DNA from: an uncultured Desulfovibrio sp.
Lineage (GTDB): Bacteria > Desulfobacterota > Desulfovibrionia > Desulfovibrionales > Desulfovibrionaceae
Direction: 5' to 3'
Length of the DNA: 27,389 nucleotides
Assembly (NCBI GenBank): GCA_900546145.1
Contig: URBN01000025.1
Location: 1-27,389, forward strand
Each line of letters begins with the position of its first letter. The stretch's first letter is position 1. This document shows positions 14,871 to 23,566 of the stretch, piece after piece. The notes below the pieces were generated by a model that did not search any database, was not told where the DNA came from, and was given only the letters and a program-made list of their open reading frames with translations. The position numbers and the translations under genes were made by a program.

Positions 14871-14899
14871 TTGACACGCCCTGGCATAGACTCCAACAT
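14871..14899 (+). promoter_or_regulatory. Possible promoter for the two membrane-protein genes
   Basis: A perfect -35 TTGACA (14871-14876) is followed after 17 bp by CAACAT, a poor -10. It is the best candidate in the 200 bp between the phosphatase terminator and the gene at 15031. Confidence 0.3.
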
Positions 14900-15030
14900 A
14901 CGCGGCCAGCGGGTGCCTTCCGCGGCGGATTCCGCGGTTTGGGTGCCAATCCCGTACACAGACCCGGGCCCTTCGGCGCATACGCGCCATAAGAGTCCGT
15001 TGTCAGAACGATAAGGAAAGTCGGACAGCC

Positions 15031-15372
15031 ATGTCGAAGAAAAGCGCGTTTTCACGGATTATGTACTGGGCCTGGCCCCTGCTCATGATTTTCATTCCCA
15101 CCTGGATCGGGAATTACATACTCCCGGGTGAGGCCGCCCAGAGGCTCTGGGATCCTTCTGAAATCCTCCTGGCCTGGGCTCCGTCCATACTGCAGCTTTT
15201 CGCCTATTCCCCGGGCTACTGCATCGGCGTGGGGCTCGTGCTTGGCGTCTGTCTCTACTGGTGGTTCCGCTATTCCGGGCTTTTCTACGGAGCCCTGCTT
15301 TTTGTCGCTTCCTGCATGGCCGGCCCGACGTGGCCCGTGCTGATTAAATTCTGGCATTATTACGCAGGCTGA
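15031..15372 (+). CDS. Small integral membrane protein, unknown function
   Basis: This 113-aa protein is not recognised. It has three probable membrane helices, near residues 10-28, 56-80 and 82-102, and is rich in Trp and Tyr (WAWPLLMIFIPTWIGNY, WWFRYSGLFYG). The first helix is followed by a short polar stretch. Its stop is 18 bp before the next membrane-protein gene, so the two form an operon and may act together. The AAGGA before the ATG is rather distant. No motif points to a transporter or enzyme. Confidence 0.65.
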   Translation: MSKKSAFSRIMYWAWPLLMIFIPTWIGNYILPGEAAQRLWDPSEILLAWAPSILQLFAYSPGYCIGVGLVLGVCLYWWFRYSGLFYGALLFVASCMAGPTWPVLIKFWHYYAG

Positions 15373-15389
15373 CAGGAGGCTTCCTCACA

Positions 15390-15845
15390 GTGCGTCTTTT
15401 CTACTTCGGTTTCGCCGTCCTTCTTTCCGTCGCTCTCGGGCTGCTGTCCGTTTTCAACGCTCTGTATCTTGACTGGTCCCTTCTGGAAATCGGCGTGATC
15501 TGCATCATGCCCGCCCTTGTGATCATGGATCTCTTCTGCATGGCCGCGCAGGTATGGGCTGTCCGCAGAGGTGTCGTGAAAAAGGAAAACACCGGCAGTG
15601 AGATCGCTAGCCTCTCCTCCCTCGCGGCCCTGCACCTTCTCACCGCGGCTCTCGCCGTTGTGCTTCTGGCCTGCCCGACGGCCGGTGTGTGGACGGCCGG
15701 TCCGGGAATGCTCCGCGTGCGTGCCATCTTTGTGTCCCTGGCCTGTCTGGGCTTTCTGCTTTCCCTGCGTCAGCCCCTGCGTATCGCCCGCATGGCCGGA
15801 GAGGCCGCTGCAAAAGACCGGGACGGCGGCGGGGCTCAGGAATAG
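15390..15845 (+). CDS. Membrane protein with four predicted helices, unknown function
   Basis: This 151-aa protein begins with GTG, supported by AGGAGG ten bases upstream. Hydrophobic segments lie near residues 3-24, 30-52, 75-97 and 109-127, ending in a charged Ala/Asp/Gly tail. No family is recognised. It directly follows the 113-aa membrane protein and converges with the WYL regulator gene. It could be a partner subunit of the former. Confidence 0.65.
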   Translation: MRLFYFGFAVLLSVALGLLSVFNALYLDWSLLEIGVICIMPALVIMDLFCMAAQVWAVRRGVVKKENTGSEIASLSSLAALHLLTAALAVVLLACPTAGVWTAGPGMLRVRAIFVSLACLGFLLSLRQPLRIARMAGEAAAKDRDGGGAQE

Positions 15846-15848
15846 CCG

Positions 15849-15897
15849 ACAGGGGCATCGTGAGGAAAGGCCGGGAATCAGTCCGGCTTTCCCCTGT
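15849..15897. terminator. Possible convergent terminator around the WYL gene stop
   Basis: ACAGGGG (15849-15855) pairs with CCCCTGT (15891-15897). Inside lies a second stem GGCCGG/CCGGCTT flanking an ATCA-containing loop. A nine-base bulge separates the two stems on the left, and no long U tract follows, so function as a terminator is uncertain. Confidence 0.3.
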
Positions 15898-16900
15898 AAC
15901 ATTTGCAGAGATTCTGGGATATGCCCCTGAGCTCTTCCCGCAGATCCGCGGGTTCGAGGAGCTCGGCGCTCGTGCCGAAGCTCAGTACCCAGGACACGAT
16001 CTCCGCGCGGCTGGACGCCTTGAGCGTAAGAATAAGCGAACCGTCGGGCGTACGCTCCATGCGCTGCCCCTCGCTCCAGATGCGTTCGCCCACATATGTA
16101 GCCGCGGATTTCGGGAATTTTATGACCGCTGTGAAAGGCTCCTGCTCCATAATGCCGAAGGTGTCGGGGGAGTTTTCATCGTCCTCCTGTATCCTGTACC
16201 GGTACTGCGTGATTTCCGCCTTTCTGAAACGCTGCAGGGGCAGGCTCGAGGGATTGTCGTGGCGTTTTTTCAGGCTGCCGTCTTCTCCTTCCTGAAGAAG
16301 CCATCCCCTCACATAAATGGTGCTGCTGTTTGACCTGAGCCTCAGGGGCGCGAAGAGATAGTGCTTTATTTCGCCGTCCAGCTCGGGCTGGTAACCGATG
16401 GAGAGCACTTTCCCCGACTGCAGGGCCTTAATGATGGTGTGCAGCAGTCCCTGGAAGGGAGTGTAGTCCACGCGCCCCTTGCTGGAGGGCTCTCCCATGT
16501 CCAGCAGATCGTCCGGCACGGGGACGCTTCCGTCCACGTATTCTGCTGCCCTTTTGAGTGTGGTGTCTACCTGCGAGCGCACGGTGGCCGGGAGCAGGTT
16601 AAGCATGAAGTCACGGCAGAGGATGAGCTGGAAGAATCCCTCGGCATTGAGGTTGAGGGTAGGGAGGCCGCGCTGGCGCTTGAAGCGGGCGGTGACCGTA
16701 CGGCTGCGGCTGACCTCGAGGTACTTGCGCCCCACGTCAGAAAGTTCAAGCTTCGTGAGCAGGCGGGAAGCTGTCTGGCGCGAGCAGCCGAGTTCGTCGG
16801 CCATTTCTTTGAGCGTGACGGGATGCCTTTCTGTCAGAAGAAGGTCAAAAAGAGCGATGAATTTTTCCAGCGGTCCGGCATCGGATAATTTGCGGGCCAT
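15878..16900 (-). CDS. WYL-domain transcriptional regulator
   Basis: This 340-aa protein has an N-terminal winged HTH near residues 10-65 (TLKEMADELGCSRQTASRLL as recognition region), a central WYL domain near 150-245 and a C-terminal WCX-type domain near 255-330. In the WYL domain, VLSIGYQ starts the domain and YVRGWLLQ is the counterpart of the name-giving motif. WYL proteins usually bind a nucleotide or other small ligand and control stress, defence or metabolic genes. No operator or defence system is apparent next to it, so its target is unknown. Both neighbours are on other transcripts. Confidence 0.85.
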   Translation of the reverse strand: MARKLSDAGPLEKFIALFDLLLTERHPVTLKEMADELGCSRQTASRLLTKLELSDVGRKYLEVSRSRTVTARFKRQRGLPTLNLNAEGFFQLILCRDFMLNLLPATVRSQVDTTLKRAAEYVDGSVPVPDDLLDMGEPSSKGRVDYTPFQGLLHTIIKALQSGKVLSIGYQPELDGEIKHYLFAPLRLRSNSSTIYVRGWLLQEGEDGSLKKRHDNPSSLPLQRFRKAEITQYRYRIQEDDENSPDTFGIMEQEPFTAVIKFPKSAATYVGERIWSEGQRMERTPDGSLILTLKASSRAEIVSWVLSFGTSAELLEPADLREELRGISQNLCKCYRGKPD

Positions 16901-16988
16901 ATCTTCCTCCTGATGTCTTCAGCCAAAGCTTCCTTCAAGAATGATCCAGGACGTGATGATGTGCAAGCAGAAGACAGGGAAAACAGAA

Positions 16989-17021
16989 AGGCGCGCCGAT
17001 CTTTCCGGGACCGGCGCGCCT
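16989..17021 (-). terminator. Terminator after the cytochrome gene
   Basis: A perfect 10-bp GC stem (16989-16998 with 17012-17021) is followed on the minus strand by TTTCTGTTTT. It lies about 20 nt after the cytochrome stop. The U tract is interrupted, so efficiency is uncertain. Confidence 0.6.
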
Positions 17022-17042
17022 GAACATCAGAGGGAAAAACGG

Positions 17043-17993
17043 TTACTGGGCCTTGGCTTCGCCATGCTGGAGCGTCTTCACCTTTTTGGCGTCCTTCTGC
17101 ATCTGCTGGTTCCCGCTGACCGGCTTCTGCTCGGGCTTTGCATCCTTTGCTGCGGCGGGAGCGGCTTTTTCAGCCTTTTCTCCGGCCATGTTTCCGGCAG
17201 GGGCGGCCTTTTCAGCCTTCGCCTCAGTCCTGGTTTCAGCAGGAGCGGGCTTTTCAGCCTTTTCCCCGGCCGTATTTTCTGCAGGAGCGGCCTTTTCAGT
17301 CTTCGCCCCGGCCTTGTTTTCAGCCGGAGCGGCCTTGGGTTCGGGTTTTGCCATGGCGGCAGCCAGATCGGCCTTCGCTCTGTTTGCCTTGTACTCGGCC
17401 GCGGCCTTTTCATCGGCAATCGCCTTGTTTCTGGCGGCCTCGGCTTCTGCCTTCGCGCTGTCAGCCCTGACCTGGGCAGCTGTCAGAGCGGCGGCTGCGG
17501 CTCTGGCCTGGCTCTCGAGGTGTTCGGCCTCGGCCTTCGCCTGCGCGGCGGTGAGGTCGAGCTTTATCTGTTCTCTGCCGGAGGTGGAAGCGTGGCAGGG
17601 ACGGCAGCCGCGGAAAGCGGAATACTTTTCGGGATTCTGTTCAAGGAGTTTCTTGTGACAGCCGAGGCAGGAGGTTCCGCTTCCGGCCTTGCCCGTGTAA
17701 TGGAAGGCCTGGAAGGCGCTCATCGGGTCATTTGAGTGGGCGCCGGCCGCGTCATGACATTCCGTGCAGGACACGTAATATCCGTCGCTTCCTTCCTCGT
17801 GGTGGCAGACGCGGCAGCTGATTCTGGCGTGCGATTTGTGGTTGAAGACCACATTGAAGTACGGATTGCCGCCTGTCGCTTCAATGGTGATGGGCTTTTT
17901 GGTCATAGCCGTGGCTTCTTTCATGTCCCTAGCCTGTGCGTTCCCTGCCCAGACAAATGAAAGGGCAGCCAGAAGAACGAAGAAGAACCTCAT
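17043..17993 (-). CDS. Periplasmic tetraheme cytochrome c3-type protein with a long Ala/Lys/Glu/Pro tail
   Basis: This 316-aa exported protein starts at the ATG at 17993 (AAGGAG upstream, signal peptide MRFFFVLLAALSFVWAGNAQA); the open frame continues upstream without homology. Residues 22-135 form a class III cytochrome c module with four CxxCH heme sites: Cys60-His64, Cys76-His80, Cys109-His113, Cys130-His134. Additional His residues (52, 55, 65, 86, 98) could be distal ligands. Such cytochromes shuttle electrons in the periplasm of sulfate reducers. Residues 136-316 are unusual: first a charged, alanine-rich segment with helix or coiled-coil character (about 145-240), then imperfect repeats of KAEKAAPAEN type to the end, like TolA or histone-H1 tails. 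The tail may reach across the periplasm or bind cell wall or partner proteins. Confidence 0.85.
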   Translation of the reverse strand: MRFFFVLLAALSFVWAGNAQARDMKEATAMTKKPITIEATGGNPYFNVVFNHKSHARISCRVCHHEEGSDGYYVSCTECHDAAGAHSNDPMSAFQAFHYTGKAGSGTSCLGCHKKLLEQNPEKYSAFRGCRPCHASTSGREQIKLDLTAAQAKAEAEHLESQARAAAAALTAAQVRADSAKAEAEAARNKAIADEKAAAEYKANRAKADLAAAMAKPEPKAAPAENKAGAKTEKAAPAENTAGEKAEKPAPAETRTEAKAEKAAPAGNMAGEKAEKAAPAAAKDAKPEQKPVSGNQQMQKDAKKVKTLQHGEAKAQ

Positions 17994-18315
17994 GACAAAC
18001 TCCTTGAAGAGGATGCGGAAAGCATTCTGACCGGGACCGCTGCCGCGGCGCCTCAGGCACCCGTACCTCTGATTCCCTGGATAGCCCGGCATCCGGTTTT
18101 TCCCGGTATGCCGCGCTCGGTTAAAAAGGAGGGACCCCCTCCAGATCCCACAATTACCGTTCTGAATAGCGCAAAAAAGGCGCTGGGGCAATACCGTGGA
18201 GATTTTTTGCCAGTCGCGAAGAGCTGAGCGTCTTGCTTTTCCGCCCGGTGCCATCTACTCTTCCATATCATGGCGGAGGCCTTATTTTTATCGTGACGGT
18301 TCAGGAGGCAGCTCT
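17994..18315. other. Divergent intergenic region with leader hairpins
   Basis: No gene is supported in these 322 bp between the cytochrome and the cysteine-rich gene. On the minus strand (cytochrome leader) there are two structures. One is a near-perfect stem at 18087-18096/18103-18113. The other is a terminator-like 6-bp stem at 18128-18133/18137-18142 followed by five U residues, about 135 nt before the cytochrome ATG. AGGAGG before 18316 is the ribosome site of the plus-strand gene. Convincing promoters could not be picked out. Confidence 0.45.
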
Positions 18316-18615
18316 ATGGACAGGGACTGGAAGGGCAGGCATTATGCTTTCTTCTGCAACAGGGAGTGCGAATACTTTCCCTGTCATCCCGGAGCGGATC
18401 CGGATAACTTCAACTGTCTGTTCTGCTACTGTCCTCTTTATCTCCTTGGTGACCGGTGTGGCGGAAATTTCCGCTACCGGAAGGATGGCGTTAAGGACTG
18501 CACGAACTGCCTTTTCCCGCACAGACGGGAAAATTACGGGAAAATCATATCCCGTTACGCGGAAATTCTGGCCGCTCTCCCCGGAAGGAAAGAGGATGGC
18601 CGTAAAGGAGAATGA
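18316..18615 (+). CDS. Cysteine-rich small-domain protein
   Basis: This 99-aa protein has nine Cys (14, 18, 23, 34, 37, 39, 48, 62, 65), arranged as CNRECEYFPCHP, CLFCYCPLY and CTNCLFPH. This matches the cysteine-rich small domain (PF04071), a presumed metal- or Fe-S-binding unit sometimes attached to cobalamin-related proteins. I start it at the ATG at 18316 because of a strong AGGAGGC site; the open frame extends upstream without domain content. The function is unknown. The occasional cobalamin link of the family is of interest given the adenosylcobalamin enzyme 6 kb away, but that distance makes it weak. It begins a three-gene plus-strand run. Confidence 0.75.
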   Translation: MDRDWKGRHYAFFCNRECEYFPCHPGADPDNFNCLFCYCPLYLLGDRCGGNFRYRKDGVKDCTNCLFPHRRENYGKIISRYAEILAALPGRKEDGRKGE

Positions 18616-18621
18616 ATAACT

Positions 18622-18867
18622 ATGCATCCCGTTCTGATTCTGATCGCAGCCAAAGCGCTGGGAATCGGCGCGTACAGCGCCTGGAAGAAGGGGCGGGCGA
18701 AGCGTCTTCTGCGCGCCGGGCGCAGGGAACGCGCTCCCCGCGACGTCACGGCGGAAACTGAAGTCACGGGCGCCGGCACGGATCCGGGAAAAGACGCCGG
18801 GAAGGTGCCTGATATAGCCCCGGCTGACCTGTCCCGGAACTCCGGTCCGCGCCGCGTTTCATACTGA
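18622..18867 (+). CDS. Small membrane-anchored hypothetical protein
   Basis: This 81-aa protein is not recognised. Residues 3-20 are hydrophobic (VLILIAAKALGIGAYSAW) and are followed by a strongly basic stretch (KKGRAKRLLRAGRR), then a polar Asp/Gly/Pro-rich tail. This suggests a single N-terminal membrane anchor with a cytoplasmic basic patch. The gene starts 6 bp after the cysteine-rich gene and ends 21 bp before the DUF805 gene, so it is probably part of the same transcript. AGGAG lies before the ATG. Confidence 0.55.
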   Translation: MHPVLILIAAKALGIGAYSAWKKGRAKRLLRAGRRERAPRDVTAETEVTGAGTDPGKDAGKVPDIAPADLSRNSGPRRVSY

Positions 18868-18888
18868 TCTTTTACAGGGGAGGCCGTT

Positions 18889-19251
18889 TTGACCTTTAAG
18901 AATTCCGTCGCCAGCTGCCTTTTGCAGTATACGACACTGACCGGACGCGCTTCGCGTTCGGAGTTTTGGTATTTTCAGCTTTTTATCGCGGCAGTGAGCC
19001 TCATTATTTACATTGTCACGTTGCTTCTGCCTCCGCGCCTTGAGGGGTTCGGTCCCGTCTTTCAGGCGCTTTTTCTCATTGCCGTGGCTCTGCCGTGTTT
19101 CAGTTCCTTTGTAAGGCGTATGCATGACGTGGGCGGATCCGCCATGAGGGGCATCATCTTCTGCATCCCTGTGCTGAATCTGCTCGCCATCTACTGGGCC
19201 ACCCGCCCCGGTGATCCGGGGGAAAACGAATACGGTCCGGCTCCGAGATAG
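18889..19251 (+). CDS. DUF805 family membrane protein
   Basis: This 120-aa protein with a TTG start has GGGGAGG five bases upstream. It shows the DUF805 signature: GRASRSEFWYFQLF near residues 23-36, then hydrophobic helices near 33-53 and 63-80, then the RRMHDVGGSAM motif near 74-86 and a final helix near 85-104. It ends in a short polar tail after the conserved P-G-D. DUF805 proteins are small bacterial inner-membrane proteins of unknown function, several of them phage- or stress-associated. It is last in the run and shares a bidirectional terminator with the efflux pump gene. Confidence 0.82.
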   Translation: MTFKNSVASCLLQYTTLTGRASRSEFWYFQLFIAAVSLIIYIVTLLLPPRLEGFGPVFQALFLIAVALPCFSSFVRRMHDVGGSAMRGIIFCIPVLNLLAIYWATRPGDPGENEYGPAPR

Positions 19252-19294
19252 GATTCGTCTTCCTGTCCCGGCGAATCTTTGGCTTGGAGGACAG

Positions 19295-19328
19295 AAAAAG
19301 GCCCGTGGCTTCTGCCGCGGGCCTTTTT
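19295..19328. terminator. Bidirectional terminator between DUF805 and the efflux pump
   Basis: A 15-bp stem (19295-19309 with 19314-19328, one wobble, loop TTCT) has A-tracts on the left and T-tracts on the right. It therefore serves the plus-strand DUF805 run and the minus-strand pump operon alike. Confidence 0.85.
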
Positions 19329-19332
19329 CTGT

Positions 19333-22300
19333 TTATGTCGTCCGGGAGACGTGTTTCTCTTCTCCCTGTTCTTCTTCCGGAGAGCCGGCTTCGTCCACCT
19401 TCCTGTCCGCGTTCGGTTTGCCGTCCGGCGCGGAATCCCTGCCCTCACTGCCTCCGCTTCCGGAGTCCTGAGGTGAGGCGGAAACCCCGGAGGGCTCCGG
19501 CCGGGGACCGGGATCCTTAAGCCTGTAGATCAGAACGTAGAGGGCCGGCAGGAAAAGCAGGGTGAGCGCTGTCGCAACGGCCAGACCGCCCATGATGGAG
19601 TTGGCCATGGGACCCCAGAACACAGTGGGGGCGATGGGGAGCATGCCCAGAATGGCGGCTACGGCCGTGAGCATGATGGGCCTGAACCGTATGGTCGCCG
19701 CTGCCATGAGAGCGTCCCAGTCTGAAACGCCGGGCGTTTTTTCCACACCGATCTGATGTACGAGGATGACCGAGTTGCGGATGATCATGCCGGCGAGGGC
19801 CACGACGCCGATGAGGGCGACGAAGCCCATGGGATTGCCCGTGAGCCCCAGGGCGAGAACGACGCCGATGAGGCCGAAGGGCGCCACGCAGATGACGAGG
19901 CCGAGATGCACAAAGTTCTGCAGCTGGATCATGAGCACGGTCAGCATGAGAAGGCACATCATGGGCAGGACGGCGACAACCGATGCCGTGGATTTACTGC
20001 TTTCCTCCACCGGACCTCCGATTGTGATGCCGTAGCCCGGAGGCATGGTTTTTTCCAGTTCTTCCATTTTACCCATAAGCCCCAGCGCGACTGTTTCAGG
20101 CATTTTGTCACCCACGGCCTGAGCCTGAACCGTAACGGTCGGCTTGCGGTCGCGGCGCCAGATCAGGGGATAATCCTGGGTGTACTTCACGTCAGCGAGC
20201 ACGCTCAGGGGAACGGACGTGCCGTTTGGCAGCTGCACGTCGAGATTCCTGATCTGCTCAATGCTCGTGCGGTCTTCCTTGCGTGCGCGCAGGATGACAT
20301 CGATGAGATAAATGTCGTCGCGCACCTGTGTGACCGTCGCGCCGCTCACGGAAGCGTAGAGCGCCTGCGCTATGGCCGAGCTCGAGAGGCCGAGGCGGCG
20401 GGCCTCGGACTGACGGACCTCAATCTTCAGTTTGCGCTGCTTTTCAGCCCAGTTGAAGTTGACTTTTTCGAGATCTGGGGAAGCCGCCATGATGCCCGCG
20501 ACCCTGTGGGCGTATTCCTGGACCTTTTCCTGATCCGGACCGAAAACGCGGAACTGCACGGGCCAGCCGACGGGCGGTCCCAGTTCCATAGCGTAGGCAC
20601 GGCCGGTGAGCTCGGGAAATTCGTTATCCAGAATATTCTGGATCTTCCGGATGACGCGTTCCCGCTCCTCGTCACCCTTCGTCACGATGACGCTCTGCGC
20701 GAAGAAGTCATTTTCAAGCTGTTCATCGAGTGGCAGGTAAAAGCGGATGGCACCGCGCCCCACGTAGCTTGTCCAGTGATCCACGTCACTGTCTTTCGAG
20801 AGCACTTCGTCGATGCGCCTGGACACTTCGTCCGTGGCCATAATGGAGGAATTCTGGGGCAGGGTCATATCCACGAGGACTTCCGGCCTCGTGGAATGGG
20901 GAAAGAACTGCTGGGGAATATGTTTCATGCCTTCAACGGAAAGGATGAAGGCGGCCAGAGTCAGGATGACCGTTGTCTTCGGGTGATGCATGCACCAGAC
21001 AAGACATCTGTGGAAGCTCCTGGCGAAGCGGGAAGGCTCAGCTTTGGAATGGGGAATATGGTCCGGGAGCACGCTCATGGCGATGACAGGCGCGAAAAGA
21101 ACGGCCACGAACCAGGACACGATGAGGGCCATGCCCACGATGGAGAAGAGGGAGAAGCAGTATTCGCCGGCCATACTTTTGGCAAGGCCTATGGGCACAA
21201 AGCCCAGAATGGTGACCAGCGTGCCTGTCAGCATGGGAAAGGCCGTTGTGGTATAAGCGTAGGTGGCTGCCCGCATCTTGTCCCAGCCGAGTTCGAGACG
21301 GCTGACCATGCTCTCAATGGTGATCATGGCATCGTCCACGAGCAGGCCGAGGGCAATGATGAGCGCGCCCAGCGAGACACGCTGCAGATCGATGCCGAAA
21401 ATCTGCATGCCGAGGAAAACGAAGGCGAGCACCAGGGGGATGGAGCAGGCCACGACGGTGCCCGCTCGCACGCCGAGGCTCAGGAAGCTGATGCCCAGCA
21501 CAATGGCGACGGCTTCGAAGAGAGCTTCCGTGAACTCGTTGACCGAGTCGTGCACTACTTCAGGCTGGTTGGCCACGAGTGTGGTTTCTATGCCCACGGG
21601 GAGATCGGCCATGATGCGCGCCATCGCGTTTTCAACGTTTTCCTTGAGCTTCAGCACGTTGCCGCCATCGCTCATGTTGATGGCGAGGCCGATGGCGTCC
21701 TTTCCGTTGCAGCGGAAAAGCGGTGAAGGCGGATCAGCGTAGCCGTGGGTCACCGTGGCCACGTCGCCGAGCCGGATTTTCCGGGAGCCGGCGTAGAGGG
21801 TGACATCGGCGATATCCTGGGCCGAATGGAACCGGCCGGAGGATTCAATGGCGATTTTGTCGCTGTCCGTATCCACTGTGCCTGAAGGCGTCAGGGCGTT
21901 CTGCTGCCGGATGGCGGCAATGACAGCGTCCTGGGAGATCCCGAGCTTTGCGAGGCGGTGAGGCGAGAACTCCACGTAATATTTTTCGTCCTGTTCTCCG
22001 ATGGTTTCGATCTTGCCGACGTACTGCAGGCTCAGGAGCTTTTTGCGGATTTCTTCCACGTAGTCCCTGAGTTCCCTGTGTGTGAACCCGTCGGCCGTGA
22101 AGGCGTAAATGATGCCGTATGTGTCTCCGAACTCGTCATCGAAGTAGGGGCCGACCGTCTCGGACGGGAGAGTGTAGGAGATATCCCCGACTTTTTTCCT
22201 GACCTGGTACCAGCACTCCGGCAGCTCGGACGCGGGCGTGCCGGACTGAAGGTTGACGAAAATTGTCGTTTCTCCGGGTGTGGTGTAGCTTTTCAGATAG

Positions 22301-22542
22301 TCGAGGTACGGGGCTTCCTCGAGCTTCTTCTCTATGCGGTCCGTGAGTTCGCGCATGGTTTCGTCAATGGTGGCGCCGGGGAGATAGGCGCGCACAACCA
22401 TGGTCCTGACCGCGAAGGGCGGATCCTCGCTCTGTCCGAGCGCGAAGTACGAGTGCACGCCCGCCAGGGCCACGAGGATCATGAAGAAATGCATGAGCGT
22501 GCTGTGGCGTATGGCCCACGCGGAAAGATTAATCTGCGCCAT
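19333..22542 (-). CDS. RND-family efflux pump, inner-membrane permease
   Basis: This 1069-aa protein has the RND layout: first transmembrane helix near residues 15-33, a large periplasmic loop (about 40-335), helices near 338-500 with the proton-relay pair Asp403-Asp404 in GLLVDDAMITIE, then a second periplasmic loop and a second helix set. It most resembles the hydrophobe/amphiphile exporters (AcrB-like, YerP/MdtB-type divergent members). Drug or lipid-like substrates are likely; the exact substrate cannot be read. The last 50 residues form a Ser/Gly/Glu-rich hydrophilic tail, longer than usual. Its start overlaps the stop of the adaptor gene by 14 nt. That adaptor is frameshifted, so pump assembly may be impaired. 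No outer-membrane TolC-like gene follows. Confidence 0.9.
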   Translation of the reverse strand: MAQINLSAWAIRHSTLMHFFMILVALAGVHSYFALGQSEDPPFAVRTMVVRAYLPGATIDETMRELTDRIEKKLEEAPYLDYLKSYTTPGETTIFVNLQSGTPASELPECWYQVRKKVGDISYTLPSETVGPYFDDEFGDTYGIIYAFTADGFTHRELRDYVEEIRKKLLSLQYVGKIETIGEQDEKYYVEFSPHRLAKLGISQDAVIAAIRQQNALTPSGTVDTDSDKIAIESSGRFHSAQDIADVTLYAGSRKIRLGDVATVTHGYADPPSPLFRCNGKDAIGLAINMSDGGNVLKLKENVENAMARIMADLPVGIETTLVANQPEVVHDSVNEFTEALFEAVAIVLGISFLSLGVRAGTVVACSIPLVLAFVFLGMQIFGIDLQRVSLGALIIALGLLVDDAMITIESMVSRLELGWDKMRAATYAYTTTAFPMLTGTLVTILGFVPIGLAKSMAGEYCFSLFSIVGMALIVSWFVAVLFAPVIAMSVLPDHIPHSKAEPSRFARSFHRCLVWCMHHPKTTVILTLAAFILSVEGMKHIPQQFFPHSTRPEVLVDMTLPQNSSIMATDEVSRRIDEVLSKDSDVDHWTSYVGRGAIRFYLPLDEQLENDFFAQSVIVTKGDEERERVIRKIQNILDNEFPELTGRAYAMELGPPVGWPVQFRVFGPDQEKVQEYAHRVAGIMAASPDLEKVNFNWAEKQRKLKIEVRQSEARRLGLSSSAIAQALYASVSGATVTQVRDDIYLIDVILRARKEDRTSIEQIRNLDVQLPNGTSVPLSVLADVKYTQDYPLIWRRDRKPTVTVQAQAVGDKMPETVALGLMGKMEELEKTMPPGYGITIGGPVEESSKSTASVVAVLPMMCLLMLTVLMIQLQNFVHLGLVICVAPFGLIGVVLALGLTGNPMGFVALIGVVALAGMIIRNSVILVHQIGVEKTPGVSDWDALMAAATIRFRPIMLTAVAAILGMLPIAPTVFWGPMANSIMGGLAVATALTLLFLPALYVLIYRLKDPGPRPEPSGVSASPQDSGSGGSEGRDSAPDGKPNADRKVDEAGSPEEEQGEEKHVSRTT

Positions 22543-23555
22543 TGACCGCTTCCTTCACCTTCTGTCCTTCAAGAAGGACCTGGACGCCCGCCGTCACGAC
22601 GCGGTCCCCTTTTGAGAGGCCGCTTTTCACGTACACGCTGTCTTTCGTGTACCGGTCGATGTCTATGGCACGGTAGGACACCGTATTGTCCTGCCCGATG
22701 ACCCAGACAGCGTTTTTGTCGTTATGGCTGATGAGGGCGGTTCTCGGGATGACGATGACATCCTGCCTGTCCCCGATGATTTCTCCCGTGACTGGTCGTG
22801 TCCGAGGCTTCGGGGGACACTTCATAGACTGTGCCCGTGGTGCAGAGATTTCTGTCGCTGTCCAGACAGACTCTGATGCGGCTGCCGTTCGCGAGTCCCC
22901 TGCGGATCATTTCCGTCGGCATGTCGAAGACCGCGTCAAAACCGGAATCCTGGGCGATGCGGAAAATGACCTGTCCGGCTGCGACGTTTTCGCCGCTTTC
23001 GGCAAGGCGGTCCGTGATGACGCCGGCGACAGGCGCTTTCAGGACGGTGTAGCTCAGCTGTTCGGCGGCTGAATGCTCGTCGGCCTGGCTGGCCCTGAGA
23101 TTTTCAGTGGCTTCCTTGCGGGAGCGGATCGCCGTGTCATACTGGTTTTTGGACACCGCGCGCTCGCCGATGAGAGATTCGGCGCGGGCTGCCAGTTTTG
23201 ATGCCTGCTCCAGCGCCGCTTTTGACGCCAGGACCTGTGCCTGGGCGCTTGTGAGGCTATCCTTCTGTACGGCATCGTCGAGGCGGGCCAGAGGCTGTCC
23301 GGCCCTCACACGGTCGCCGGCGGAAACGAAGCGTTCCCGGATTTTTCCAGCTATGCGGAAGGAGGAGCTGACATAATTGTGCGCGTCAATCTGTCCGGTG
23401 AAAATTTCCTTCGTGGCAGCAGGCCCGGGTTCGATGACAATGGATCGGACGGGGCGGACTGCCTGTTCCTCCTCCTTTCCGTCTCCGCATCCCGAGAGGG
23501 AAAGAGCAAGAACCACAGTTAAGGTCAGGGCTGTGAGATATCTGGTCATCCGCAA
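22529..23555 (-). pseudogene. RND periplasmic adaptor (membrane fusion protein), frameshifted
   Basis: Residues read from 23555 give a lipoprotein-type signal (LALSLSGCGDG, lipobox Cys near 23), barrel-sandwich strands (GQIDAHNYVSS, AGDRVRAGQPLARLDD), a helical hairpin and a return lipoyl half (APVAGVITDRLAESGENV), through EVSPEASDTT near 22800. The adaptor then continues in another frame (VTGEIIGDRQDVIVIPRTAL) to its normal end at 22529. The usual block between these two parts is missing. The break is therefore a deletion of a length not divisible by three, about 20 codons, near 22795-22825. Two truncated products would result. It is in the same transcript as the pump. An assembly error is the alternative to real decay. 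Confidence 0.8.
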
Positions 23556-23566
23556 TACTCCCTGTG

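Noticed and set aside
19756..21726. 656-codon plus-strand frame across the RND pump gene
   Set aside because: Antisense shadow; His/Asp/Gly-rich composition, no homology, and the pump on the minus strand is unmistakable.
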